DNA from: Lanius collurio
Lineage: Eukaryota; Chordata; Aves; Passeriformes; Laniidae
Reading direction: 5' to 3'
NCBI GenBank assembly: GCA_020086605.1
Contig: JACBWW010000051.1
Coordinates: 700,097-764,096, forward strand
DNA: 64,000 nt
In this document: positions 1 to 14,600 of the stretch, one piece after another
Numbering within the stretch: the first letter of the stretch is position 1
How the letters are laid out: each line of letters opens with the position of its first letter
The notes under the pieces: model-generated
What the model saw: the letters and a program-made list of their open reading frames with translations, nothing else
What the model was told of the DNA's origin: nothing
Database searches by the model: none
Translations under genes and position numbers: made by a program

Positions 1-3000
1 GTATGCTATCATTTTCTGTAAGAATGACTATTTTTCAAGGTAAAATTATTTCCTTTATAAAAGACTGAATATTTTTATTATTATATTCATTAATGAATGA
101 ACACAATGAAATAAGGCAGGAATACATTCATCCATCAACACAAAATTTTCAGCACTGAAGTAAGCAAAAATGCCTTATTACCCTCAAAGACAACTGAAAG
201 GAAAAAAAAAAAAACTTGGCTCACAGCCCAAGCCCTCAGTTACCACTTTGGCTGTGGGGGTCAGGACCAGAGCCTGGGCTGTCCTGCTGCCCTGTCCTCC
301 CTGAGTGCTGATTGAGGCCACCAGGCCCAGGGCTGCTCCAGTGTGAGCAGTGAAAGAGGAGCCTGTGGCCAAGGAAAAGCTGAGCTGCTCCCAGCTTCTA
401 ATGATGGCAGCAGCTGACAACATTCCCCAAAGGATCCGTTCAGCCTGTGTCCCATCTCCCATCCAATGGTGACAAACTTGACTTCTTCAAAAAGAGGTCA
501 AGAAAGAGACGCAGATGTACAATCATATTTAGTGTTTGAGGTAAATGGTATTTCATTGTATTAAAGTCTTTGTTACTAATGGAAACTAAGCTCGGGAAAT
601 ATTTTCAGAAAGTATCTTAACTCCTTCAGTCCTATACATGATGTCACTGCACATGCATATATAACTTGTACTTGGGAACTCATCAGGAGGTTCAGGATGC
701 CAGATATTTTCCCTAAATGCCCGTCTTCCAGACTGGCTCTTTGGAAAACATTCATTCAAAACACACTGAGAAGGGGAAAAAAAATGTTTTGAGCTTAGGT
801 CAAGCATTCCAAACTCTGCTTCAAAAAGGGACATACATATCCTTAAGGCAGGAAAAAGATTATCTAATGGCAGTATTTTCATACAGAACTATCTTCTCCT
901 TCAAAAAGAACCCAAGAACAGCTCTTGTTTGCTGGAAAGTGGTACTTAAATAACCGTTTGTTCAAGAAGTTAGAGATGTAGAATATTCTAATTGATGGCC
1001 AAAATGTTCTTGCTTTTCTATTTATTCTTTTGCTTCTGTTCTTTCCAATATGTTAGCATGCTGCTGTTAATGAAAGTATTACAAACCACTGAATGATTCT
1101 GTGATTACCAGAAGTACAACTGTGAGATCAGAGACAAGTGGAGTCAAAAACCAGGTGGGTCATTCCTGGTCCTTGGATTGGAGGGGAATGCAGAGTCCCT
1201 GGCAGGCCCACACAGCCCAGGCCCAAGGGCAGGCTTAGCCCAACTCATTTTAAGAAGGATTCACACATGGTTCAAACATGCAGGGCACCAAGAGAGTTCA
1301 GAATCTCTGACATGAGACTTACTTGTATATCCAACTTGTATCCCATGAGATTCTCTAGATACAGTCATTTCATCTTCAAAACAAGTATTAGCTGTCTTCA
1401 GGGAAGGGGATAAGAATTTCCCTCAGATATGCAGAGAATAGAAATTGGAAGGGAAACTTAAAGCTCTTCTCAGAAAGCAGAGGCTCTGACAATGGGAGGT
1501 CAGGGGGCGTAGCCAGGCTGCTGAGAGACCTGCAGGGCCATGCAGAGATGCACCAATCTCTCTGTTTCCCGTGTACTTATTTTCCCTTTTCTTTTTCTGC
1601 TGTGTTGTTCTTTCCCTGTGGTTGCTGCCTTTTCTACTTTCTAGACTGTTTGGACATTGTCCAGCTGCCAAGTGTCAAACATACTTGACTGTGAGATCTC
1701 CCCTTCCCCGTGGAAGGATGGAGCCTAGGCTATTCTAGGCTAGTCCTCTGACCTTGATGTTAGAGAGACCACCTTGTGCTAATTGGCTAGAAAAGGTAAA
1801 AACCAATATTCTTAAGTGACTTCATTTTCTGAAGATTGACAATGCCACAGAATCATCAAGTTCATGTAGGACATGGACCTGTCATTGAAAGGTAAAACCC
1901 CTTTTTATTCTTTATGGGCATAGAGATAAGTTCTGAAATTTTTGAAGAAATGTTCTGTACTGGCTAACAGCATGTGCCAGCCGGTCTGAGTTTATGTAAC
2001 AAGTGTGAGAAATCCAAACCCCAGCTCTTCACAGCACACAAGGCACTGCCTTTGAGGACTGCTGGGTGCATAGCAGGAGGGAGCTAATGCTGGAGAGCCC
2101 TGGCTGAATCTGAACAGAACAGGAGGTGTGATTTAGGGCATATCTGAAAGCACTGGTCCTTCCCCATCATCTCAGGAGAACTTGAGCCTTTATCTCCATT
2201 GTGTACCTGTTTTGTGCAGCACAAGAGACTGGAGGGGTGGCTGGGAGGGACTCAGGTGTCAGTTCTTGCCATGATCTGGGGATGTCAGCTAAACAGAAGC
2301 TTAATGGCTGTGTCCTGCAGTTCAAGCATAGGCCACTTGATCCAGCCAATTCAACTGCTGGTATATTTAAAGTGGTACTGAAAAGGCGACTAGCAACACA
2401 TATGCTGCTTCTGACTTTTGCAGCAATATCTGAAAAAAAAGAGTTAGCAAAACCTTTGTGGTAATTTTTAATGAAGAAGAGAGCTCAACTCGAAAAGAAG
2501 CAACTAGAGCAAATTTAGCCAAAAGACAATTTGAATAGGGACTACAGAATTGGAAGGTAAACTACAGAAAGGTCACTGAGTAAATTTTCAAAATTTAGAT
2601 ACTTCAAAAAGCCTCTGAGGTCCTGTAGATTATTGACTTCAGAGAAAAACACATTCTGATTGAATGCATGTTGAAAAGATACCTTGAGCAGAGTGCAGTG
2701 TTATACTCTTTTATCAGTGACCTGAAAATGGAGTCTTGGCTGCTGCCTCCTGCGCTGCTACTGAAAGCATTATGCCCACTTCACATGAAAATGGGACAAA
2801 TTAGATGGGCCATAAGGGCAGATAAGACCTGAAGCAGTTTGTGTTTTGTTAGCAGGCATGGCCAGCATTCTTGGCTTAGTAATGTTCCAGACAGAGCCCA
2901 GGAACTTTATAAATAAAACAGTTGGTTTTTTTTTTTTATTTTCATCAGAAGGAAATTAAATACTGAAACCATAACTTCCAAAGAACTACACAAATAATTT

Positions 3001-6000
3001 GAAAATTTTTGGCTATGTGAGTCTGTTACTGGCAAAGTCAGTCCCACATACAGACATATATATAGATTGAACTTGATGCAGAAATATAATTAAAGGCATT
3101 TAGAAGGTGAGATTACTATTTTCTCTTAGAAGAAAACCCTACAGTAATTTCTTTCTGTTTTGACGGTTTTCTGCAAACAGCATAGTTGAGATCGATAGCA
3201 ACAAAAGAATGTGTCTTTCCTTTACCAGCAGATGAAGGAGTCTGCTTGACAGCAGTTTGTTTCAGAGAACAGAATATGAACATCCTTATTTTTACTGTAC
3301 AGATATTTAGATCCTTCTGCTGGGCAATGCAGTCATCCACTTTTCCAGTCCTGTCTACAGGTAGTCATAGACCTTCTGGGATAGGGTTGTTACAGCAAGA
3401 AGCCAAAGACTTAAGGATTTTGGCTGTAATAATGATAATTTCAGATTTATTTGATCTGTACTCATTCAATAGTGTTGTTGACAGGTCACATCACTCTAGT
3501 CTTTTCTTTGAGTCAACATATATAATTTTATCAATTCATGGCATGCCATGTTCATTTATGGGTTGTGGGTTTTTCCCTTTACCTAAGGGAAATAGCCCAA
3601 GTATTTTTCTTTAACCTTTCATTCCTTCATTTCAGATGGTACAGAAGTGCATTTTCCCAAAAACATTCTACCAGAGGAAATCTTTAGGGAGATGAACACT
3701 ACTGCATCAAGGACTTGTGAACAAAACTCAGGTAGAAGTGGTGTGTGGGGACCAAAGTGAGGTTCTCTACTGTCTCCTGTTGTGACTTAGGATCATTTCT
3801 TAACAGGGGAAGCTCTCTCTATAAATTTGGGATAGTTTAAGTTTGATTCAGAGGCCTTTGTGAAACACCCATTTCACCTCATTTTGAAGGGTGCTTGGGC
3901 CTGGGGGAAGCAGAAGCTTCCTCTGAGCACCAGTCACTTGGCTTGGGCAGGTGCATCCAATTCCAGAAATGAATTATGCCCATGGTCAGATAACACATCT
4001 GAAACCCAGAGGCTCTGCTGCTTTGATATGGCCATTGCCCCTCCCCCCAAGCTTATATATAGCAAGAATATTTGTGTGCTCTGAATCATTATTTTTCTTT
4101 GAAATATCTAAAAATACTATTGCTGGAGGAAGCCAGCCATTTGAACTATGTATATTTAGTCTTCTCCAGCTGCTGGAAATGCTGATAGGATTTGAATTTA
4201 TCAGAAATTTGGTTTAGGCTGCAGGTTTTTTTCTTAGCAACAGTTGCTATGCAAATTATTCAGAGAGTTTCTGCTGCAATTGATGCTGTATAGAGATTTA
4301 GAATACCAGATTCTCAAAAATCTTTGCTGCAAGACACCAAGTTCTTAACCTTTCAATGTGTTCAAATTTGACAACTATATCAACAGAATCACTTGCCCTT
4401 CCTTATTGCTCTTCAGCCATGAAATCTTTATATTTTCTTAATAATACATCAAAAAATTAGTTCTAATCTTCACAGTATTACACAAGAGAGCAGTTGAACA
4501 GAGATGAAATTGTCTTTTTCTCTACCCTTTGGTTACCACCGAGGGCTCAGTCCTTTGTAAAGGGAAAACACTATTCCTGCCTAGAGGCAGTGCCAGGCTC
4601 TAGAGGGAAAAACAGGGAGAAACGAGAAGTCCCATCCAGCACCTTTGTGAAGTTTAGTTCAATTTTGCATTCATTGTACAGAGAAATAAATCACGTCATG
4701 ACTAGGTTAAATCAACTGTTAGAACTTCACAATAGAATCAAGAATAAAATAATCCCAAACTCCCAAATTTCCAACACTCAATGCAAGTCTGTAATAAAGA
4801 TAAATACTGATCATCTTTCTTGGGTCATCTCTTGAAGGTGTTGAATTTCTACTATCTGCTACTCTACATTTATGCAAAAGCATCGTATATAAACCCTTTT
4901 GTTCTCCCAAAAGTGCTGGTGGGGGAAATGACCTAATGCTACCACTGCTATTTAGAAATAGATATTAGATATGGGCTCAGTTCTAATCATATTTCAGTCT
5001 AGTTTAAAAGCAAGGATTCAGTGTTTGAGCTTGTGGGTGAGTTAGAACTATTGTTCAATACTCAGTCAAAACTTGTCTTCCAACACCCCCATGAAGTTAG
5101 TACAAGTGCATTGGTTACGCAGAGATTGTGTTCAGTTTAGAACAAGAAAATAAACCACTAATACATTCAGCTCATACACATAAGCATGTTTCTAGAGCTA
5201 CATATCTCAACAACCTTGCCTTAACCTAGGAAAAGGATGACTTAAAGCCAGACTTTTCAACTCCCTGAGAAGTTTTATATGACAAACATTATCCCTTTTC
5301 TCATTCTACTTAAATCAAGGGGCAGGGCAGATCATCACCAGTGACCTATTGATAATTCCTAAACTGTGAATACACAAGAAGATGTGAGAACTGCAGGTCT
5401 GTGGTCATATTTTGCATATTGCTACAGCACTGATCATCTTAGAGGAAACCTTTAGGATTCAGCTGGACTCAATAATAAGTCCAAGCTGCATCCAGATGAA
5501 TGACTAAAATGACTAGGGCGGGGACACACTAGGAAAAAAAGCTAACCCTGTCAAAGCTAACTAGTAGGTGAAGAGTCACAAGTTTACTGAGATCTTCAAA
5601 AACAGAACAGAAGTTGGACTACTTGGAAGATTTTCCCCTAAGTTCTGGTTCTGTACCTCTGGCTGGGCTCATTGATATTGTATAACTGGGAAGTTTGAGC
5701 TCAATCTCTGCATGCCCTTCTGTAATCAGTGATTACTTCTGCAAATGTCACACTGATTAGCCAGATTCTTATTGTCAAAGACTTGTGCATTTCTGTTTTG
5801 TGTAAACAATCAATGAACAAGGAGTCCTCAGCCAAGGGCATGACAGGTAAATACACTATGTAATGTCTTACATTAAAGAAGTGAAAAGCATAACACTTGG
5901 GACCTTCTAAACTCTACAGCTAAGAATGGTGTATCAGCAAAAAAGCAACATTTGTTATTGTGCAGAGAAAAATCTAGATTTCAGTTATGTTAAGCAGCAT

Positions 6001-9000
6001 GCAGTAGAAGAAAATTCACAGTTTAGTTACTCCTGTCCTCACTGCCATAAGCCACTGTGGCTCAGCAGATGTGTTGCACACTTAACCTTCAGCTGGGCAA
6101 GGTAGATCTTTTGGGAGACATGACAATGAGCATCACAGAAGCCTATAGGTAGCCTGAGGAGAGAGAAGGGGGTAACATGTATTGTATTAACTTCTTTGTA
6201 AGCCATGAGCAATGAATTTACTCATTGAACTGAACTAAGAGACAAAATGCTAATAAAAGCTTGCCTTGGGCAATAACTTTTTTTAAAAAGAAATTCTATT
6301 TCCATCATCTCTGAGCATTACAAAATCTTCCGTCTGACTTTATTCACCAGAACATTTGCTCCTATGGCAGAAGAGCTGCAGTGCCATGCTTGGTGTGAAC
6401 ACTCTTTCTTGGGCAGGGTTCATCTCACCTTGTGGCAGACATGCTGTAACCAGCTCCATCTCATCAGGGAGTTTGGCCTCCTTTAAGGACACAGGAGAGA
6501 AGCACGTTTGTTCTAGGTATAATTAGTCCCACACTGGGGCAATTGTCTGGACCAGCAGACAAACTACACCCTAGAAATGAGTCTGTGAGGAAGTCTAGCT
6601 GAGCAGCTCAGATGCATGCACCTATTTGGCAGGGAGTTAAAGTTAGATGAAGAAAAATTCCCTACCATTCCATCTTCAGTCTGAGTCTAGTGCCCTGAAG
6701 CCATAATGTATGGAAAAAGTTACTAGACAGATCAAAAAATGAGTATTTTAATAACTATTTTTGAACACTGAGTATCATCAGACAGGTTCTTTTTTTTCTG
6801 CTAATTCCTAATATCAGGGTAGAAGGCTTCCTTCTGTCTCAAGAATTGTCTGTTCTATTATAGCTTTACCCCTTAATATATTTCTCATAATTTGTTTTTC
6901 CCATGAATTAGCAAGCTCTTTGAAGCATTTTTGTGCATTTTAGGTACATCATGCTTCAGAGTCAGTCACCAAAAAGGGCCTTTCACTAAGGGGTTCACTG
7001 GATAGGTCACCAAGCAAAAAAAAAGAAAGGAGGAAAATCCAGTAGAATGGTGTCCCCTTGCACATTAGGGATTAACTGTGTTCTCTGAGTGCAGAGTGAA
7101 GAAAATTACTCCCTGTTTCTTGTCTGGGCACCACTCATTTAAGACAGGTAAAAACAACTAGATGAGTTTGGCCATTGAATTTAAAGTACTGGCCTTATGC
7201 ACAATATGTATTTTTTGCTATGGAAAACCAATTTTATCTTTAGGATCATTTCTAGAATCACAATATAAAAATAAGGAAAAATCTACAAGTTTATGTTTAA
7301 AGTTATAATATGGTCCTTAGAAAGATTGAGGAAAGATAAGCCTAACTTCCCATAAAGACTTCAGCACAATAGGCTGTATTTATTTAAATATTTATTCATT
7401 TTTCATTTCTTGTAGAAATTAAAGTGAACTATTATCTTATTATAAACTGGTATAAGTGAACAAGTTAGATAAAATACAATATAGATCATTATCACATGGC
7501 AAGTTTAGTGTTATTTTAATGACTTTTCTGCTAGACTGTAGGTTGCTAAGATTCACTGAGAGACTTGAAAGCTGAAGTTGATTTTCCACCATAAAAGATC
7601 CTTCCTTATTCCATCCTCCTCTCAACCCATTGCTTAGATATGTTTCCTATTTTCTCTTTTTATATAGCCTCAGCAATCCCAGCCTAAGAAAACTATTTGC
7701 TTTGCTGTTTTTGAAATTGCTGTGAGCATTCCACTGTAGAGAAGCTGCTTTTCTAAAGCAAACATACATGAGTTTCTGAGATAGAAAGCCTTCAATCGAC
7801 ATCAGAGGGCTTTAGAATTGCTTCTTACTGTTTACATACTTTTTAACAAGTCTGAATTCCCTTTGTAGAAATCATTAGTGCAAAATTCTTTGGCAGACTA
7901 CATTCACTTCAGTCATTTCAGTTGCTATTTATTCTGAAATGATTTAACATTCAAAGCGAATGAAGGACTGCTGCAGTAAAAAGACAACTTCTTTCTGTGC
8001 CTCTCTGTGCCACTGCATGCAATAAATCCACAGCAGACAGAACAGAAACAGAGCAAGAGTGATTTAAACCACAGTCACTTTTCTAATGTTTATTACTGAC
8101 CACTAATACTTGTTATGCTGGTTTAACTAACAGAGCTATGATATTTCGCATGTCTCACTTCCTGCCTGTTTCTGTAGAAGTCATATCGATTTATCTGACC
8201 GTAGCCTCATAGCTCAATAAAATGCCAAAATCCTACACCCAGCTAAGGAGGTAAATACATTCTCTAGTTAAAAGTTATTCTTTTCTATGAATCTGTCTCT
8301 AGTGAGAATCCTTTCCTTATGATCTACAACTCCATAAGGTGAGTTTGGGACAGCATAATGTCAGACCTTGCTCCGGCTTCCACAGTCTATTGAGCCAGCT
8401 CTGACTGATATGGTCCTGATAGCTGTTATAAATCGAGTAACAACTAAATCTTTCCCCAAATCTCTTAACAGAGATCCTTTCTGCCAATGACAGGGTCAGC
8501 CAATTGACCCTGAAAAGACTAATAATGCTACCACTCTGAATTTGAGGGGGTCATTCTCACATCTCACATCTTTTCCCTTTTTACAAGCACATTTTTGGCA
8601 GCCATCAGCTACTGAATTACATGCAGATCTGAAGAAATCCCATCTTTCATTCCGGGATAAAATCATAATACATGTGAAAATCTAGAAAGAAATAGAAACA
8701 AAACCATGTAGAACTTCTTTTATATTGGCTCTATTGGATTCCTACTGAAAAATTCTCAAAACAAGTACGAGCCTACAGATCAGTGCACTTAATGTTTTAA
8801 GTATTTGACAACCTACTGGTTAAATTATGAGCCACACTTGGGGCATAAACCAGAGAAGTTTGATAGACAAAGCAAAGAGGAAGCACATCCACTGCCATCA
8901 GCATTCCTCCAGCACAAGCTTTAGTAACCTGGAACCAACTCTTGAGGTCATGCATAGCCCATTGTGGTGCTTAATGCAGCTATGAAAAAAATCAATGCTG

Positions 9001-11519
9001 TCCTTTTTGGCTGGAATAAAGGGTGTTGCTTACTGAGCAGGACAATATAAAATAGAAAAATAAGAGACCCTCAAACAATTTGGGATGGAGTGCAAAAAAT
9101 TCTTCTCTTTCTCTTCAGTGACTCTGCCTGGAAATTTTCAGTCTTCAGTAAAGGTGTGTGTAAAAGATGGAAAAAAACTTCCTCTGAACTATGTTTTCAA
9201 CATTTTTAAATGCAACTGTTCCTGTTATTTCTCTGCTCTTTAAACTGCTTTGTCACAAGAGTCTGTCCTACACTTGATAAATTCCACTTTAATCAGCAGG
9301 TGCCTTAATTTACGACTCAGAAGAATAAAAAAAAAATGGTTGACCAGTCAAAAGAGTATATAATTAAATAAAGAAAAACTCATAGAACTCATGGGACACA
9401 GTGTCTGGAGGCAATTAAAAATTAACATTCCCATTTACAAAGGGAAGTTTTTTCTTAGAGATGTCTAAGTTTCCAATTCAAGATTCCGTTTTCCTTATTG
9501 CTTTAGTATCTTTCTGGAGCAAAGAGAAATGTTATTTACAAAAAACCATAACTCTCAAATAAAATGGAAATGCATTTTAGTACCAACACTTGCTTTCCTG
9601 AGGTTAATGCAGAGATTGTCATCTCCCTCACTTTATGTATTTCAAAGGAGATTAAGCTAATATTGTAAGGAATGATATATTCATAAATGAAGGAAATTAA
9701 TTAATTATAAACAATGTACAAAAATATACTCTTGCTTGTCAAAATGGCCTCCATCTTAAAACAATACCTATAGCATAATATTTGCCATAATGCCATTCAC
9801 AGCTTTCTCTATTCTCTCTCACTCCATGCAGAGATGTTTGACAACTGATATGGGTGATTAAAAGATTGTGCTCCTGTTGCGGTGGATCCATTCTAATATA
9901 AAATAAGATAAAATTAAAGAAAAAATAGGTGAGGTAGAATATATTTGAAGATAGGTAATAAAGAAACCAAGATGCACATTTTCTCCCATCTGCAGAACCA
10001 ATTAGCAGAACTGCTATAAACTATTCCTACCTAGAAAGAATACAGTTAACAGTTTCTAGTGGACTGTGGTCAGTAGCAATTACTTGTAGTTTTACTATCC
10101 AGAACTCTAACACTTTAAATTCTATGACTTAATGAAAAGCACAGCATAACCTTCAGCAATAAACCTCTTTCAGCAAGAACTCATGTGCTTAGACTGCCAA
10201 GTGAATTTAAATACCTTCCTAACAGAGAAACAGAAATTCCCTGTGTGGTGTGAGCAGGCATCAGCTCCACCCAGATCCTCCAGCCAAGCTCTCAAGACAC
10301 TGCACACAAACACCAGCTCTGCCAGAGGGCTTTACCAGCCTTCCTTAGAATCCCACCACCAAACCCAAAGCAGAATTGATTTCCCTGTCTCCAATGGAAC
10401 ACACCCCTTACTGGATACTGCTTCATCATCTCTGCTAGAAATAACTTTTCCCTGGGGCTTAGAGAGAGGCTTCTGGAGAGAAAATCTGTCTTTCACAAAG
10501 AATCGGGCAGTCCCAAATGGCAGCTATTTTCAAAGGAGTTGTTCCTGAAGGAGGATAACCTCCCTACAAGGTCTTTACTCTTCTGCTTTATTCAGCTCCC
10601 CCAGCTGAGCTCTGCACCAGCATATTAGCATGCACAGCATCCCCTTCTGAAAAAGCAGAAACATTTCCAGCAAGGGCACTCTATGCAAGTTAGTCTGCTA
10701 AGTAGCTTTGCCTTCTCCTTAAAGTATGCTTAAAATAAAGCAGTTCTCAGCAAAATAGATTCCCTGTTTTTCCTCTCCCTGTGCAATGTATTCAGAGTTG
10801 GGACATTTTTAGACCCTCTCCATTAACTCCTGTGAGTTTGCATCCAGCCCCTCTGCCTGTTTATAGAGGAGATGTTGCTCCCAGCTGAGGCACAGGTCCT
10901 GTGCCCTCACTCTGCTGCTGTGGTGCCAGTGCAGACCAGGCTCCCCCTGCAAGTGTGCTCTAGGCTCTGCCAGCCCTGGAAAGCAGCCCTGTGTCATTAT
11001 TTCAAAGTCAGGACAGAAGATATTGGAGGTCTAATGGCTACACATGACAATAGAGTAGGCTTTAGTATTCCTGTTGGATGTTACTCTTTACTTGGAAGAA
11101 ATAGTAAGAGGAAATTTATTGGTTCTGTTTAGTCTTTATGTACTAATTAACAATCTTCAAGTGCCAGAATAATTTGCCAGATCCTTTCAGATTTCACCAT
11201 ACAAACTACAGTTTCTGGATTGATTCAAACCCACTTCTGACGTTAACATATTAGAAGTTGTTATACTGTTTTCTTACATTGAGAAGAGACTTTCTTTACA
11301 ATTAGGTTCTGCAGCCAAGGCTTTCTTGTTAAAGATAAATGAAACTCTGACCTGTAGCTATTACTGTTAATTCATAATAATTTTTTTTGTTGTTTGGTGA
11401 CCATGGCTACAGCCAGATATTAATATCTGCTCTTGCTTTCAATTAATAAAAAATATTAAATGAGGGTAACACATATATTGCTACATTTACATACATGTAT
11501 TTGTTTTGAATGTCTCATC
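1..11519. other. Intergenic DNA upstream of GABRA1, no gene recognised
   Basis: AT-rich sequence with frequent stops in all frames. The longest frames (3186-3614 +, 142 codons; 10183-10548 +, 121 codons) show no domain, splice signal or family resemblance I recognise and fit chance expectation for a window this size. GC-rich patches without many CpG occur at about 200-470, 1140-1250, 10220-10560 and 10840-10990; these may be old, decayed repeats but I cannot name them. From the conserved order of this receptor cluster in vertebrates (GABRB2, GABRA6, GABRA1, GABRG2), the upstream neighbour should be GABRA6, but none of its exons is visible here. Confidence 0.7.
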
Positions 11520-11635
11520 TCTGGAGATTCAAAATCCACCTGTATGAGTTCCTGTGTCACTTGCTCGGAGTGACCCTCCCTTGGACTGCACAATCTCCAC
11601 AGATCCCTTCCAATACCAATGATTATGTGATTCTG
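11520..11635 (+). mobile_element. CR1 LINE, 3'-end fragment (decayed)
   Basis: The segment follows the end of avian and reptilian CR1 non-LTR retrotransposons: a 'ctggagattcaaaatccacc' stretch, then 'gttcctgtgtcacttgctc', 'tgaccctcccttgga', 'agatcccttccaatacca' and a terminal 'attatgtgattctg'. That last part is the degenerate 8-bp-type tail (ATTCTRTG repeats) CR1 uses instead of poly-A. Only about 115 bp remain, with many substitutions and small deletions, so this is an old, 5'-truncated, inactive copy. It supports a bird or other sauropsid source. No reverse transcriptase remnant lies upstream. Confidence 0.8.
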
Positions 11636-14600
11636 AGCCCATGTGTCCTGCAGGTCCACATGTACTTCAAAGAGGAGCTACTGACCAAGACTATTCTAAA
11701 TACAATTTTTTTAATGCACAATGGTACAACAGAATCTACAATTTCATTGTAATGACACAATTGGATTTAAGCTACTAAAATTTCATCCCAGCAGAAAGAG
11801 CCATTTCTTACTTTGTTATAGAGTATGGATTATATTCTGTTAGATCTTAACTACAACTTGAAATATTTAAAATCCTTTACATAGCCCTATGAATTTTATA
11901 TTTGCAAATTATCTTTGACATTGCATAGATGAGTTAAGAAATTATAATTATCCATTACATAAACAGAAACAACAAAAGATCCAGGCTGATGTTTCAGTTT
12001 AGTAAGATACTTAAGTGTCAGCTCCTCTGAATTAACTGGGAATATCTATATACTCTAAGTTATATGCTTTGGGCTGAAGGCCACAGGAGAGCATGGCTAT
12101 GCTGATGATTAGTTTGGAAAGATTTCACTTCCTGCCCACTCCTGGCCCCAGCTCAGTCTGGAGGTGAGCTAGTGGTTTTCATAAGCCCAGAGGATGGGTA
12201 CCTCCAGGCTGACTGCACAGCATCGAATCCAACCCAGCCACCAAGAAACTCAGGAGCAGAACAAGGCTTTGCTCCCCTCCAGGCTTTGCTGTCCCAGCTG
12301 CACAGCTGGAGTTATGGCAGGAGAGGATGGAAAATACTGAGACACTGTAGGTGTCTCCTACTTTACCACTCACAGGTGCTTAGGCTTGATTATGCTGGGC
12401 ACAGAATAGGAACGAGAATGGCAGAGAAAAGAATACAAGCTTAATGAAAAACACTTCTTAAAATACTGACTGGTATCTTTTTTAAATTCTTATAAATATA
12501 GACAATACAATCTCTGGCAAAGCCCTCAGACCTTCAAATCTATACTTAGCAAGTGAACAGGAGTAGAAGCTAAAATGGAAGTGATGGTATATATTTTAAG
12601 AGAACTAATCAATCATTCATCAGTCTTTAATTATCCTACTCTGTAATCAGAGAATCAAGCAATAAGCATTTTGTACCCAAATTGAATGCTTCTACCTGGC
12701 CATTGACTAAAATTGGGAAGCACTTAAAGATTTCTGTTTCAGTTTAATTAAAGACAGCCTAATTTAAATCTATTTATTATGTCATTTGCGTTTCATCCTG
12801 AAAACCCATATGCATTTCAGCATCTTTAATCGTGTGATTGGACCAATGACATTAATATCTGCAAGATTTTTTCTTTTCTTTAGAATAAGATTACTCTGGT
12901 ACCAGAACTAATCTGTTCTGAAAATGACTTAGTCACACTTTATTTTAAGAATGTTCTTTAGGACACAAATGTAAGCAAAAATACAAGAAATATTTTATTT
13001 CCTGACTTTTCCTCATTGTTATTAACCTCTTTTAAAGTACATTATTTCTGCTACAACCTGTGAATTCTTACCTGGGACCCCAGCAAATTTATTATGCCAC
13101 CCTCCCTGGAGTAAACCCCCTAAGAAACCTTAACAGATAGGGTGATAGATATCCCTTTGATATCAGAATACCTCCTCAATCTTTAACATGAATATGACAT
13201 AAAAAGTTGGGAGATTAAAATAAAATTTAATTACATTTTACTGATTCTGAGAAAGAGTTAATTAAAGTAATTAAAGTAATTCAGAAGTAATGGAGACTTG
13301 GTTTAAACTAAATGCCAAGTTTTCTTAAAACCTCCCCAAAACACACCTGATCAATTTTTTCTTCAAAGAGATTATGTTAGCAAATATGAGGGTTTAACAA
13401 TCTTAAAGGGTATTTTTCCACTTAGTATTGTTGTGTTTTTGTGCTGTAAGGAGATGTTTATGTAAAACAACATAGTTCAATTTTAACTTCACAAACAGAA
13501 TAAGGCTTATATCTATAATGATACATGCAAGATTTCCTTTTTATTATGTTAATGGAACTTTAACAATAACAGAGAATCTCTGAGACATTTAAAGATTTAC
13601 TCAGTCAAAAATATGCGTTCACATTTTATTTCAGTTTTCATGTCTAATAGACATAGAGCCTAAATAAAGAAGGAATTTTGATGGTCTGTTAAAAGCATGA
13701 CCATAGGCTTCTTTTGGTATTCAGTTTACACAATTAGACCTAATACAGTTTCTGCAGTATATTTAGCCAGTGTATTCTTCACTGGAAGGTCTAACAAGAC
13801 TTAAAAATGAAAGTCTTTTTTAACATGTCCTTCTGAATATGAAAATCTTTTCCCAGCACCTGTGCTACCAATATCTTCTCCTCAAAATGGATTCAATTAC
13901 ACTACGGTGCCCTCACACATAGTCTTGGAGGACTTCATATTTTAAACACGTTAAAAATAAATCAGCCAAATCTTTCTGCCTTTGATATCAGTGAATTTTT
14001 TCCTCTTGGTTTCAGTTGTGTTGGTGACCTAATTGGTTGGAAAGTTTTCAAGACTTAGAGGTATCACATTAAAAGTTTTGTCAACAGCATCTCTGAGATA
14101 AGGCTGGTGAGCCTCAGCATTGCTGAAGGAATCTACTGCCAGAACACTTAGGAGATCTGAACTTTACTTTTAGACACTGGTCTTTTTGTTTGTTTGGGTG
14201 GGTTGTTTTTGTTGTTTTTTTTATCTGAATTTTACCATATGCCTAGAAAACCCAGTTTCCCTGTGAGCATGTCTAAGCAGGTCAGCAAAAGAACTACCCT
14301 ATAGAGAATAAAATTTTTCACAAAAGCCTTGCATTGCTTCAAGTTAGGTATAGAAAGAAATAATAGAAATATGATACTGACATTCAATCTGGAACTGTAT
14401 TTTTAACCTTGCACAAAGGATCTTGGACTACCACTGCCAAATTTCAAAGAAGAAACACGGCCCTAGGCCTAAGGCAATGAGCTGCTAGGAAAGAAACATG
14501 CTCCTCTCAGCTCCCTGATGTTACAGAGTCTTGGGGATGCAAAAGCCAAGGATATACTTGTGCTTCAGGCTTCACTGAAGTGTGAAATAGTTCTCAGAGT

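Noticed and set aside
1085..1108. GATTCTGTGATT, possible CR1 tail
   Set aside because: The upstream sequence does not follow the CR1 3' end, so the motif alone is not enough.
1848..1892. CAGAATCATCAAG, possible reverse-strand CR1-like end
   Set aside because: Only about a dozen bases resemble the repeat and the rest does not align by eye.
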